Assembly: GCF_003243465.1 (NCBI RefSeq)
Contig: NZ_QFQZ01000055.1
Location: forward strand, 1-32,701
DNA from: Caulobacter segnis
GTDB lineage: Bacteria; Pseudomonadota; Alphaproteobacteria; Caulobacterales; Caulobacteraceae
Reading direction: 5' to 3'
Length of the DNA stretch: 32,701 bases
The notes under the pieces were generated by a model. It saw only the letters and a program-made list of their open reading frames with translations. It had not been told where the DNA came from and did no database searches. The position numbers were made by a program, and so were the translations under genes. The stretch's first letter is position 1; the number at the start of each line of letters is the position of its first letter. Shown piece after piece: positions 6,973-16,364 of the stretch.

Positions 6973-7169
6973 ACCGCGACCGGACACTCCGCCGGAACCG
7001 CCACGAACGTTCCCTCCGCCCGGCGCTTCTCGAAATGCTTCTGCGCACAGCCGCCCGAGCACAGGATGCCGGTGTCGGACCAGTAGAGCGGCGCCTCGTC
7101 CTCATGGCGGAAGCTGGGCGCGCCCCAGGGCAGGCCGCATTCGACGCAGGACGGGGTCTTGGCCAGCAT
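6969..7169 (-). CDS. Small zinc-ribbon-like protein at the end of the Suf operon
   Basis: A 66-residue protein with paired cysteines Cys8/Cys11 (CxxC) and Cys37/Cys41 (CxxxC) plus Cys62. The spacing suggests a single zinc-binding knuckle pair. There is no signal peptide or membrane segment. Its ATG overlaps the sufA stop by one base (TAATG), so it is translationally coupled to sufA and belongs to the Fe-S assembly operon. The small size and the two Cys pairs would fit a metal-binding accessory or chaperone factor, but that is inference; I do not recognise a named family. The stop overlaps that of the convergent membrane-protein gene. Confidence 0.7.
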   Translation of the reverse strand: MLAKTPSCVECGLPWGAPSFRHEDEAPLYWSDTGILCSGGCAQKHFEKRRAEGTFVAVPAECPVAV

Positions 7170-7561
7170 TACTCGTGGACCTCGGCGGCGGGCTGGATCG
7201 TGACGCTCTCGCCGCAGCCGCAGGCGTCGGTTTCGTTGGGATTGTGGAACACGAACTTCGAGGACAGCTTGCTGATCTCGTAGTCGATCTCGGTGCCGAT
7301 CAGGAAAAGCACCGCCTTGGGCTCGATCAGGATCGTGACGCCCTTGTCCTCGACCACCTCGTCGATCGGCCCCTTCGTCTCGGCGTATTCGAAGACGTAT
7401 TCCTGGCCGGCGCAGCCGCCGTTCTTCACGCCCACCCGCAGGCCGACATAGGGCTTGTCGGCCTTGTCCATGATCTCCTTCACGCGCGCGGCCGCGGCGT
7501 CGGTCAGGGTGACGACCTTCGGGCGCGGGCGGCGGGGACGCGTGGCGACTGTCGGTTCCAT
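7169..7561 (-). CDS. sufA: SufA/IscA-type Fe-S carrier protein
   Basis: A 130-residue A-type carrier of the HesB/IscA/SufA family, which accepts Fe-S clusters from the SufBCD scaffold and passes them to client proteins. The three invariant cysteines are present: Cys50 in NGGCAG and Cys114/Cys116 in ACGCGES near the C-terminus. Typical family strands are visible (GLRVGV, VTILIEPKAVLFLIGTEIDY). A basic, Pro/Arg-rich N-terminal extension of about 15 residues precedes the fold. It follows sufT after a gap of 118 bp that holds a palindromic repeat, and is coupled by TAATG to the downstream zinc-ribbon gene. ErpA- or IscA-like naming is equally possible on sequence alone; operon context favours SufA. 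Confidence 0.9.
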   Translation of the reverse strand: MEPTVATRPRRPRPKVVTLTDAAAARVKEIMDKADKPYVGLRVGVKNGGCAGQEYVFEYAETKGPIDEVVEDKGVTILIEPKAVLFLIGTEIDYEISKLSSKFVFHNPNETDACGCGESVTIQPAAEVHE

Positions 7562-7580
7562 GGGCTCGAACTCCCTGACT

Positions 7581-7670
7581 TCCGACCTCCCCGGCGAATG
7601 CCGGGGTCCAGATCCATCCGGAACGGCGCCGGGTTTCAGCTGGGTCCCGGCATTCGCCGGGAAGATCGGA
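7581..7670. repeat. REP-like palindromic element between sufT and sufA
   Basis: Two 29-base arms (7581-7609 and 7642-7670) are inverted copies with only four mismatches. Their core, CCCGGCGAATGCCGGG (7590-7605), is repeated perfectly in inverse at 7646-7661. Each core is itself nearly palindromic. It sits in the only sizeable gap inside the Suf operon. Such elements are typically dispersed intergenic repeats that can stabilise or terminate mRNA, and here it could lower sufA expression relative to the genes before it. Confidence 0.8.
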
Positions 7671-7679
7671 GGAAAGATA

Positions 7680-8042
7680 CTAGAACATATTCAACTGCAG
7701 CTTGGCCTCGTCGCTCATGCGCGAGGAGTCCCACGGCGGATCGAAGACGAGATCGACCGCGCAGGACTTCAGGCCCGGGATCTCCATGACCGCGTCCTTG
7801 ACCCAGCCTGGCATCTCGCCGGCCACCGGGCAGCCCGGGGCGGTCAGGGTCATCTCGATGGCCACGTCCTTGTCGTCCGAGACGTCGACCTTGTAGATCA
7901 GGCCCAGCTCATAGATGTCGACCGGGATTTCCGGGTCGTAGACCGTCTTCAGCTTCTCGATCAGCTGATCGGTCAGCCGGTTCAGCTCGTCTTGCGAGAG
8001 AGCCGAAGCGGGTTCGGGAGTGGCGGCGGCGGCGTCGGTCAT
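7680..8042 (-). CDS. sufT: SufT, MIP18/DUF59-family Fe-S maturation factor
   Basis: A 120-residue protein of the DUF59/MIP18 family, which assists Fe-S cluster maturation, especially under high demand. The family motif DPEIPVDIYELGLIY spans residues 36-50, and the conserved reactive Cys71 lies in TAPGCPVAGEMP. The acidic, Ala-rich first ~15 residues are variable. I use the ATG at 8042, eight bases after the sufS stop. A TTG at 8054 overlapping that stop (TTGA) would add four residues and cannot be excluded. Within the operon it lies between sufS and the palindromic element. Confidence 0.9.
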   Translation of the reverse strand: MTDAAAATPEPASALSQDELNRLTDQLIEKLKTVYDPEIPVDIYELGLIYKVDVSDDKDVAIEMTLTAPGCPVAGEMPGWVKDAVMEIPGLKSCAVDLVFDPPWDSSRMSDEAKLQLNMF

Positions 8043-8050
8043 GAAGCGGC

Positions 8051-9277
8051 TCAACTGAAGAAACTGCGGGCCTTGGCCAGCGCGTCGACGAACGCGTCGG
8101 CCTCGGCCTCGGTGTTATATAGGGCGAAGGAAGCCCGGGCGCTCGAGGTGACCCCGAAACGGCGCATCAGGGGCTCGGCGCAGTGGGTGCCGGCGCGCAC
8201 GGCGACGCCGTAGCGGTCCAGCACCTGGGCGATGTCGTGGGCGTGGGCGCCCTCGACCGTGAAGGACAGCACCGCGCCCTTGCCCGGCGCCTCACCCAGG
8301 ATCCGCACGCCGTCGACGCCGCGCAGCCGTTCGGCGACGCGCTCATAGAGGGCGTGCTCGTGGGCGAAGATCGCGTCGCGATCCAGGCCGTTCAGCCACT
8401 CGATCGCCGCGCCCAGGCCCACGGCCTCGAGGATCGCCGGCGTGCCGGCCTCGAAGCGATGCGGCGGATCGGCGTAGGTGATCTTGTCGAGCGTCACCGT
8501 GCCGATCATCTCGCCGCCGCCCTGGTAAGGCGGCAGCGCCGCCAGGCGCTCCGCCTTGCCGTAGAGCACGCCGATGCCGGTCGGGCCGTAAAGCTTGTGG
8601 CCGGAGAAGACGTAGTAGTCGACGTCCAGCGCCTTGACGTCGACCTTGGTGTGGACCACGCCCTGGCAACCGTCCAGCAGCACCGGCGCGCCGGCCGCGT
8701 GCGCCAGGCGGACGATCTCGGCGACGTCGTTGACCGTGCCGAGCACGTTCGACATGTGGGTGACGGCGACCATCTTGGTCTTGTCCGACAGCAGGCCCTT
8801 GTAGGCCTCCATGTCCAGCCGCCCGTCATCCAGCACCGGGATGAACTTCAGGACCACGCCCTTGCGCTCGCGCAGGAAGTGCCACGGCACGATGTTGGCG
8901 TGGTGCTCCATCTCGGAGAGCACGATCTCGTCGCCGGCGTTCAGCGACAGGCCGAACGAGCTGGCGACCAAGTTCACCGCCTCGGTCGCGCTCTTGGTCC
9001 AGACGATCTCGTCGCGCTCGGCGTTGATGAAGCGCGCGACGGTTTCCCGCGCCTTTTCATAGGCTTCGGTCGTTTCATTCGCCAGGGTGTGCAGGCCGCG
9101 ATGGACGTTGGCGTAGGAGGTGCGGGCCAGCCCCATCATGGCGTCCAGCACCGCGTCCGGCTTCTGGGCGCTAGCGGCGCTGTCGAGATAAATCAACGGC
9201 TTGCCGTGGACTTCTCGCGCCAGGATCGGAAACTGGGCGCGGATCGCGGCGACGTCGTAGGGGGCGTCGAAGGCCAT
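8051..9277 (-). CDS. sufS: Cysteine desulfurase SufS (class II)
   Basis: A 408-residue PLP-dependent enzyme that removes sulfur from L-cysteine, giving alanine and an enzyme persulfide for SufBCD. The PLP lysine is Lys228 in FSGHKLYGPTG, and the persulfide Cys366 lies in RAGTHCAEPLM, the class II (SufS/CsdA) layout. Other family motifs are YLDSAASAQKP near residue 30 and the cofactor-stacking EMEHHANIVPW at about 122-132. The ATG overlaps the sufD stop by one base (TGATG). No sufE or sufU activator is encoded in this operon, so the sulfur-transfer partner must be elsewhere or be supplied by another protein. Confidence 0.95.
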   Translation of the reverse strand: MAFDAPYDVAAIRAQFPILAREVHGKPLIYLDSAASAQKPDAVLDAMMGLARTSYANVHRGLHTLANETTEAYEKARETVARFINAERDEIVWTKSATEAVNLVASSFGLSLNAGDEIVLSEMEHHANIVPWHFLRERKGVVLKFIPVLDDGRLDMEAYKGLLSDKTKMVAVTHMSNVLGTVNDVAEIVRLAHAAGAPVLLDGCQGVVHTKVDVKALDVDYYVFSGHKLYGPTGIGVLYGKAERLAALPPYQGGGEMIGTVTLDKITYADPPHRFEAGTPAILEAVGLGAAIEWLNGLDRDAIFAHEHALYERVAERLRGVDGVRILGEAPGKGAVLSFTVEGAHAHDIAQVLDRYGVAVRAGTHCAEPLMRRFGVTSSARASFALYNTEAEADAFVDALAKARSFFS

Positions 9278-10305
9278 CAGGCGTCGCTCCCGAGCTTGCG
9301 GGCGACCCAGGCGGCGGCGACCTCGCGGGCGCCCTCGTGCTCGATCCGCTCGATCACCTCGCCGAGGAAGGCCACGGTCAGCATGGCCTTGGCCTCGGCC
9401 TCGGGAATGCCGCGCTGCTCGGCGTAGAACAGCACCTCGTCGTCCAGCGCGCCGATCGTGTTGCCGTGGGCGCAGGAGACGTCGTCGGCGAAGATCAGGA
9501 GTTCGGGCTTGGCGTCGATCTCGGCCTTGTCCGACAGGATCAGGGCGTGGTGGCCCATCCGCGCATCGGTCTGGTCGGCGCCCTTCTCGACGACGATCCG
9601 CCCTTGGAAGACGCCGCGCGCCTGGTCGGTGACCATGCCCTTGGTCAGCTGGCTGGTGACGCCGTCGAGCCCGCCGTGGGTGACGACGCTGGTCAGGTCG
9701 GCGTGGCGCTGGGCGTCGAGCAGATAGGCGCCGTCCAGGCGGACCTCGGCGTGGGCGTCGGGATGGCGGACGCGGGTCTCGATCCGCTGGCGACGCGCGC
9801 CGCCGGTCAGGACGGTCTGGGCGAACTTGGCGCCGGGAGCCAGGGCGACGTCGGCGGTGACGACGTTGATCGCTTCGGCCTCGTCATCGACCAGCACGAT
9901 GCGCTCCAGCGAGGCGCCCTCGCCCACGGCGATGTCGATCGCGACGTCGGAGACGTAACCGGCGGCGCGGCCTTCATGGCTTTCCAGCAGGACGAGGCTT
10001 TCGCCCGGCTTCACCACGACCGCATGGCTGGCGCCCTGCGAAGCCTTGTCGGCCAGGGCGACGAAGCGCAGGGCGACGACGCCCGAGGCGGCGTCGGAGC
10101 CCGCCATGCGGCGGCCGTTGACGAACACGGTCTCGACATCGGCCAACCCCGCGAACGGACCGGCCGGAACGTCGTCGTCGTAGGCCGGCGCGACCGGCGG
10201 CAGGACCTTCAGCAGGCCCCGCAGGTCGGTCCAGCGCCAGTCCTCGTCGCGCCGCGACGGCAGCGCCGAGAGGTCGCCGGTCTTGAGGGCGGTCGAAAGG
10301 GTCAA
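9277..10305 (-). CDS. sufD: Fe-S scaffold subunit SufD
   Basis: A 342-residue component of the SufBC2D scaffold complex that assembles nascent Fe-S clusters in the cytosol. The C-terminal beta-helix domain is recognisable, including the segment SCAHGNTIGALDDEVLFY with the conserved His that contributes to cluster assembly. The helical tail follows (GIPEAEAKAMLTVAFLGEV). The apparent start is a TTG at 10305 that overlaps the sufC stop as TTGA; the following RDEDWRWTDLRGL motif is the usual SufD N-terminus, so a later start is unlikely. Its stop overlaps the sufS ATG. Confidence 0.93.
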   Translation of the reverse strand: MTLSTALKTGDLSALPSRRDEDWRWTDLRGLLKVLPPVAPAYDDDVPAGPFAGLADVETVFVNGRRMAGSDAASGVVALRFVALADKASQGASHAVVVKPGESLVLLESHEGRAAGYVSDVAIDIAVGEGASLERIVLVDDEAEAINVVTADVALAPGAKFAQTVLTGGARRQRIETRVRHPDAHAEVRLDGAYLLDAQRHADLTSVVTHGGLDGVTSQLTKGMVTDQARGVFQGRIVVEKGADQTDARMGHHALILSDKAEIDAKPELLIFADDVSCAHGNTIGALDDEVLFYAEQRGIPEAEAKAMLTVAFLGEVIERIEHEGAREVAAAWVARKLGSDA

Positions 10306-11051
10306 GCCGCCGCCCCCACGATGCGGTCATAGCCTTCCGCTTCAAGCTGCAGGGCCAGTTCCGGACCGCCCGAGGCGACGATGCGGCCGGCCGCCAGCAC
10401 GTGGACCTTGTCGGGTTTGATATGGTCCAGCAGGCGCTGGTAGTGGGTGATGACCAGCATGCCGCGCTCGGGCGAGCGCAGGGCGTTGACGCCTTCGGAA
10501 ACGATCTTCAGGGCGTCGATATCCAGGCCGCTATCGGTCTCGTCGAGGATGAGGAACTTCGGCGAAAGCATGGACATCTGGAAGATTTCCATCCGCTTCT
10601 TCTCGCCGCCCGAGAAGCCGACGTTCAGGCCGCGCTTGAGCATCTCGAAGTCGATCTTCAGCGCCGCCGCCTTCTCCTTGGCCAGCTTCAGGAAGGCCGG
10701 GGCCGCGATCTCGTCCTCGCCCCGCGCGCGGCGCTGGGCGTTGAGGGCGGTGCGGATGAAGGTCAGGGCCGGAACGCCCGGAATTTCCAGCGGATATTGG
10801 AACGACAGGAACAGGCCCTGGGCCGCTCGCTCGTTCGGCTCCAGCGACAGCAGGTCCTCGCCGTTGAGCATCGCTGAGCCCTCGGTGACCTCATAGCCGT
10901 CGCGGCCGGTCAGCACGTAGGACAGGGTCGACTTGCCGGCGCCGTTCGGGCCCATGATCGCGTGGACCTCGCCGGCCGGCACGTCCAGCGTGACGCCCTT
11001 CAGGATCGGCTTGTCCTCGACGCGGGCGTGAAGGTTCTTGATGGAGAGCAT
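10302..11051 (-). CDS. sufC: ABC-type ATPase SufC of the Fe-S assembly complex
   Basis: A 249-residue soluble ABC ATPase that drives conformational change of the SufBC2D scaffold; it has no transport role. The Walker A GPNGAGKST lies at residues 34-42, the signature FSGGEKKRME at about 149, and Walker B FLILDETDSGLDID at about 165-179, followed by the switch His in VITHYQR. Length is normal for SufC. The ATG directly follows the sufB TAA with no spacer, and the stop overlaps the sufD start. Confidence 0.96.
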   Translation of the reverse strand: MLSIKNLHARVEDKPILKGVTLDVPAGEVHAIMGPNGAGKSTLSYVLTGRDGYEVTEGSAMLNGEDLLSLEPNERAAQGLFLSFQYPLEIPGVPALTFIRTALNAQRRARGEDEIAAPAFLKLAKEKAAALKIDFEMLKRGLNVGFSGGEKKRMEIFQMSMLSPKFLILDETDSGLDIDALKIVSEGVNALRSPERGMLVITHYQRLLDHIKPDKVHVLAAGRIVASGGPELALQLEAEGYDRIVGAAA

Positions 11052-12520
<1,469 letters not shown>

Positions 12521-12521
<1 letters not shown>

Positions 12522-13660
12522 TAAGCCACCTCCCGGCGCCGGGCGCCGATACGCTTCCAGGCGGCGAGCCAGGCGTCGCCGCACTTGATCCAATCGTCTT
12601 CCGTGCTCGCCCAGCCGCCGCTGACACGCAGGGCGAACGGGGCGAGATCGGCGCGGCCCATGGCTTCCACCACGCGGCTGGCCTTGACCTTGCCCGACGA
12701 GCAGGCGCTGCCGGCGCTGACCATGACCCCGGCCAGGTCCATGTTCATGACCTGGACCTCGGAGCCGAAGCCCTCACCGGCGAAACACAGGGTCTGCGGC
12801 AGACGTTCAGCGCCTTCACCCAGGATAACCGCGCCTTCGGCCTTGAGCCGCTGCGCCAGGGCGTCGCGCCATTGGGCCTGTTCGGCCATCGAGGCAAGGC
12901 CTTCCTGGGCCGCCTTGGCCGCCGCGCCGAAAGCGGCGATACCGGCGACATTCTCGGTGCCGGCCCGACGGCCGCGCTCCTGACCACCGCCATGCAGGCG
13001 ACGGGTGACGATGGCGCGCGTTCCGGCGACCAGGGCGCCGACGCCCTGCGGCCCGCCCAGCTTGTGCGCCGACAGGGCCATGGTGTCGGCGCCGAGACCG
13101 GAGAAATCGACGGGGATCTTGCCGGCGGCCTGGACGGCGTCGACATGCAGCCAGCCGTCGGCGGCGCGCACCAAGGCGGAGGCCTTATCCACAGGCTGGA
13201 TGACGCCCGTCTCGTTGTTGGCCAGCATCAGGCAGACCAGGGTCTTGCCCGGCTTTTCAAGCGCTTGCGCCAGCCAGCCGAGATCGGCGACGCCGTGGTT
13301 ATCCACTGGCAGGACCTCGACCGGCAGGCCAGAGACCTTGGCGGTCTCGGTCACCGCGTCGTGCTCGATGGCGGAGAGAATGATGCGCTCGACGCCGGTG
13401 GCCTTGGCGCTCTCGATGGCGAGCGCGTTGGCTTCCGTCCCGCCGCTCACGAAGGTGACGGAGCCGGCCGGCACGCCGACCAGGGCGGCGACCTCGGCGC
13501 GGGCGCGCTCGACCACATCGCGGGCGGCGCGGCCGGCGGCATGAACCGACGACGGATTGGCCGGGTTCTCGAGCGCGCGCAGCAGCGCTTCGCGCGCTTC
13601 CGGCCGCAGAGGCGCCGTGGCGTTGTAGTCGAGATAGATGGAAGGGCGGGAGGCGTTCAC
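12521..13660 (-). CDS. Cysteine desulfurase, IscS/NifS class I
   Basis: A 379-residue PLP-dependent cysteine desulfurase of class I. The N-terminal YLDYNATAPLRPEA motif, the SGGTEANALAI loop near residue 72, the PLP lysine Lys200 in LSAHKLGGPQG, and the catalytic Cys320 in SAGSACSSGKV are all present. It is thus distinct from the class II SufS encoded further down the same operon. The likely start is a GTG at 13660 overlapping the iscR TGA (GTGA). It may supply sulfur for Fe-S clusters or for tRNA thiolation. I leave the symbol open, since it could be called iscS or nifS and lacks the canonical E. coli isc neighbours. Confidence 0.92.
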
Positions 13661-14118
13661 TCGGCCGCGATCTCCATCGGACGCGCGGGACGCAGCTCGC
13701 CCGCCAGCACGTCGGCGACCGAAACGCTGGCCAGATAGCCGTGGATCTGCCGGCCCATTTCTTCCCAGAGATTATGCGTCATGCAGCGCTCGCCGCCGGC
13801 CATGCAGCCCTTGGCCTGGCCCTTGGTGAAGTTGCAGCGGGTGGCGCGCAGCGGTTCGTCGACCGCGAGAACGATGTCGGCGATGAAGGTCTCGGCCGAG
13901 GCCTTGGCCAGGCGATAACCGCCGCCAGGGCCGCGCGCGCTGATCACCAGGCCCTTGCGGCGCAGGCGCGCGAAGAGCTGTTCCAGATAAGAAAGCGAGA
14001 TTTGTTGGCGCGCGGCGATCTCGGCCAGGGCCACCGCGCGGCCCTCGCCTTCGTCCTGGCGCTTGGCCAGGTCGGTCATCGCCATGACCGCGTATCGCCC
14101 TTTCGTGCTCAGGCGCAT
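13657..14118 (-). CDS. iscR: Rrf2-family Fe-S regulator IscR
   Basis: A 153-residue Rrf2-type winged-helix transcription regulator. The DNA-binding domain begins MRLSTKGRYAVMAMTDLA, with the recognition region SLSYLEQLFARLRRKGLV at residues 41-58 and the wing GPGGGYRLAK. The cluster ligands are Cys95, Cys105, Cys112 and His115 (C-x9-C-x6-C-x2-H). The E. coli IscR spacing is C-x5-C-x5-C-x2-H, so the first loop is longer here, as seen in alphaproteobacteria. The start is the ATG at 14118. As first gene of the Suf operon it probably represses it when its [2Fe-2S] cluster is full, and derepresses under iron or oxidative stress. That autoregulation is inferred from the family. Confidence 0.93.
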   Translation of the reverse strand: MRLSTKGRYAVMAMTDLAKRQDEGEGRAVALAEIAARQQISLSYLEQLFARLRRKGLVISARGPGGGYRLAKASAETFIADIVLAVDEPLRATRCNFTKGQAKGCMAGGERCMTHNLWEEMGRQIHGYLASVSVADVLAGELRPARPMEIAAE

Positions 14119-14299
14119 CAGCCTTACCCCTTGCAGATTCCGCGCGCATCGGCTTTTGCGTGTGCTACAAGCCGCGACTTCGCGCGCGGGCCGTCGGTCC
14201 GCTTGCTGGCTGCGATTTAGGAAGACCAAGCGCAGCGGTCAAGTATTCTGGCGACCCAATCGTCGGATATCGGATCGCTGTCGAGCTGAAGGGGACGAC

Positions 14300-14950
14300 A
14301 TGCCTGATGTGATTTTGACCGGCGCGTCTGGACGGATCGAGGGTCGCTATTCTCCGGGCAAGACCGAGACGGCGCCGATCGCCCTGATCCTGCACCCGCA
14401 CCCCAAGGCCGGCGGTCACATGAACCATCCGGTCGCGGTGCAGCTGTACCACCTGTTCATGAAGCGCGGTTTCGCGACCCTGCGCTTCAACTTCCGCGGG
14501 GTGGGCCGCAGCCAAGGCGAGTTCGACAGCGGCATCGGCGAGCTGGCCGACGCGGCCACGGCGCTGGACTGGCTGCAGACGTCCAATCCGGCCGCCAGCC
14601 AGACCTGGGTCGCCGGCTTCGACTTCGGCGCCTATATCGGCATGCAGCTCCTGATGCGCCGCCCGGAGACGGACGGCTTCATCTCGGTCTCGCCGCCGAC
14701 CAACATGTACGACTTCAGCTTCCTGGCCCCCTGCCCGGCCTCGGGCCTGTTCCTGACCGGCTCGGCCGACACCATCACCCCGCCGGTCGAGGTGGAGCGC
14801 GTGGTCACCAAGCTGCGCACCCAGAAGGGCATCACGATCGACTACGAGGTCATCGACAAGGCCAGCCACTTCTGGACCGAGCACCTGCCCAGCGTCGAGA
14901 AGAGCGTCAGCGACTATCTCGACAAGCGCCTGGCGGAAAATCCGATCTAG
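14300..14950 (+). CDS. Alpha/beta hydrolase with Asp in the nucleophile elbow
   Basis: A 216-residue single-domain alpha/beta-hydrolase-fold protein of a family widespread in alphaproteobacteria. Visible are the oxyanion segment LILHPHPKAGGHMNHP (about residues 29-44), the strand-turn LRFNFRGVGRSQGEFD (61-76), a candidate acid Asp157 in LTGSADTITPP, and catalytic His190 in KASHFW. The nucleophile elbow reads GFDFG (106-110), so Asp108 stands where most relatives have Ser. The start is the ATG at 14300, preceded by GAAGGGG. It is transcribed divergently from iscR and ends in a strong terminator. The substrate is unknown. An Asp nucleophile is known in dehalogenase- and epoxide-hydrolase-type members, so activity may differ from an esterase, or be lost. 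Confidence 0.8.
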   Translation: MPDVILTGASGRIEGRYSPGKTETAPIALILHPHPKAGGHMNHPVAVQLYHLFMKRGFATLRFNFRGVGRSQGEFDSGIGELADAATALDWLQTSNPAASQTWVAGFDFGAYIGMQLLMRRPETDGFISVSPPTNMYDFSFLAPCPASGLFLTGSADTITPPVEVERVVTKLRTQKGITIDYEVIDKASHFWTEHLPSVEKSVSDYLDKRLAENPI

Positions 14951-14971
14951 GACTGCAGGTCCAAACGCTTC

Positions 14972-14999
14972 AAAGGCCTCCCTTCGGGGAGGCCTTTTT
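14972..14999 (+). terminator. Intrinsic terminator after the hydrolase gene
   Basis: AAAGGCCTCCC (14972-14982) pairs perfectly with GGGAGGCCTTT (14987-14997) around a TTCG tetraloop and continues into Ts. It lies 21 bases after the hydrolase stop. Read on the other strand it also follows anmK (stop at 15004) and ends in an A-rich stem whose complement supplies Ts, so it can serve both convergent genes. Confidence 0.93.
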
Positions 15000-15003
15000 C
15001 GTT

Positions 15004-16107
15004 TCAGGGCGCGACGATCCGCCCGCCGGTCATCGGCGCCGTCACGCCCGTGGTGCCGGGGAAGCTGATCGGCAGCCCATTGGCCGTGCGGGCGGCTAGG
15101 TAGGCGAAGGCCTCGGCCTCGATGCTGTCGCCGCGCCAGCCGTAGTCCTCGGCGGTCTTGACCGGCACGGGCGCGCGCTCGGTGAGGGCGCGCATGATCT
15201 GCGGATTGTGACGCCCGCCGCCGCAGACGATCAGGGCGCTGGGCCGCGCGCCGTGATCGAAGGCCTTGATCGCCGCCTCGGCCGTGAAGGCGACGAGCGT
15301 GGCGGCGGCGTCCTCGGCCGACAGCGGCTCGACCAGGTCAAGCGGGAAGTCGTAGCGGTCCAGCGACTTGGGCGCGGGGCCAGCGAAGTAGTCGCTGGCC
15401 AGGAAGGCGTCGAGAATCGCCTGGTCGACCTTTCCGGCGGCGGCCAGGCGGCCGTTCTCATCGAATCGGCCAAGACCCCGCTCCTGAAGCATCAGGTCGA
15501 TCATGCCGTTGCCGGGGCCGGTGTCGAAGGCTAGCAGGTCGTCGCCTTCCCCGATCAGGGTGATGTTGGCCACCCCGCCGATGTTGAGCGCCGCCACCGG
15601 CGCGGCGAGACCCGAGGCCCGGGCGCGGGCGGCGTGGTAGATCGGGGCCAGCGGCGCCCCCTGTCCGCCCGCCGCCACGTCGGCGGTGCGAAAGTCGAAG
15701 GCCACTGGGCGTCCCGTAGCCTTGGCCAGCCGCTCGGCGTCGAGAAGTTGGACCGTCCGGCCGATCCGCTCGGGCGTCGGGCGCTCGTGCAGCACGGTCT
15801 GGCCATGGACGCCCAGCAGGTCGAACTCGTTCCAGGACAGGCCGTGTTCGGCCAGGAAACTCTCGGCGGCGTGGAGATGCTCGTCGGCGACGACCTGGGC
15901 GGCCTCGGCGAAGATGTCGGGCGCGGGCTTGTCGCGCGGCCAGCCCCGGGCGACCTCTGTGGCGACCAGCAAGAGGTCCCGGGTCTCTTCCCTAAGCTTG
16001 CGCTCGCCAGCGAGGCCAAAGGCCTGAATGTCGTGGCCGTCCGTCTCCAGCACCGCCATGTCGACCGCGTCCAGCGAGGTGCCGGTCATGAATCCCAGGA
16101 TCTTCAT
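15004..16107 (-). CDS. anmK: Anhydro-N-acetylmuramic acid kinase AnmK
   Basis: A 367-residue kinase that hydrolyses and phosphorylates 1,6-anhydro-MurNAc to MurNAc-6-phosphate, a step in peptidoglycan recycling in the cytosol. It has the actin-like ATPase fold with the N-terminal ILGFMTGTSLDAVDMAV motif, the substrate segment GVHGQTVLHERP, GGVANITLI, and DTGPGNGMIDLM with the catalytic-region Asp. The start is the ATG at 16107, which puts the GTSLD motif at the usual place; the upstream in-frame codons to 16152 are not needed. It is divergent from tyrS. The 257-bp gap between them has two GAGTC sites (16289 and 16355) and a small CTCCGG/CCGGAG hairpin, but no gene I can support. Confidence 0.93.
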   Translation of the reverse strand: MKILGFMTGTSLDAVDMAVLETDGHDIQAFGLAGERKLREETRDLLLVATEVARGWPRDKPAPDIFAEAAQVVADEHLHAAESFLAEHGLSWNEFDLLGVHGQTVLHERPTPERIGRTVQLLDAERLAKATGRPVAFDFRTADVAAGGQGAPLAPIYHAARARASGLAAPVAALNIGGVANITLIGEGDDLLAFDTGPGNGMIDLMLQERGLGRFDENGRLAAAGKVDQAILDAFLASDYFAGPAPKSLDRYDFPLDLVEPLSAEDAAATLVAFTAEAAIKAFDHGARPSALIVCGGGRHNPQIMRALTERAPVPVKTAEDYGWRGDSIEAEAFAYLAARTANGLPISFPGTTGVTAPMTGGRIVAP

Positions 16108-16364
16108 GGGATCGTTGACTGCCACGGCCGCGAAACGGTAGCTAGGCCCCATGATCGACGCTTTCGTCCTGGCCCGCCCCTATTACCGCCCGCTGCCATA
16201 GCGGGAGGCCGACCAGACACGTCGCTTAGCCCCCGCCTCGCCGGGGTCGCTTTCTTGCCAGTCGATCATGCGCTCCGGCCCCGCCCCGGAGTCTTGAAAT
16301 GAAGTCCTCACAAGCCGACGCCGCCGTGCTAGACGGCCCGCCACGTCAAATAGAGAGTCGATCC

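Noticed and set aside
16108..16364. Possible attenuator or leader peptide upstream of tyrS
   Set aside because: There is a small CTCCGG/CCGGAG hairpin and two GAGTC sites, but no Tyr-codon leader peptide or convincing terminator; T-box control is not expected in this group.
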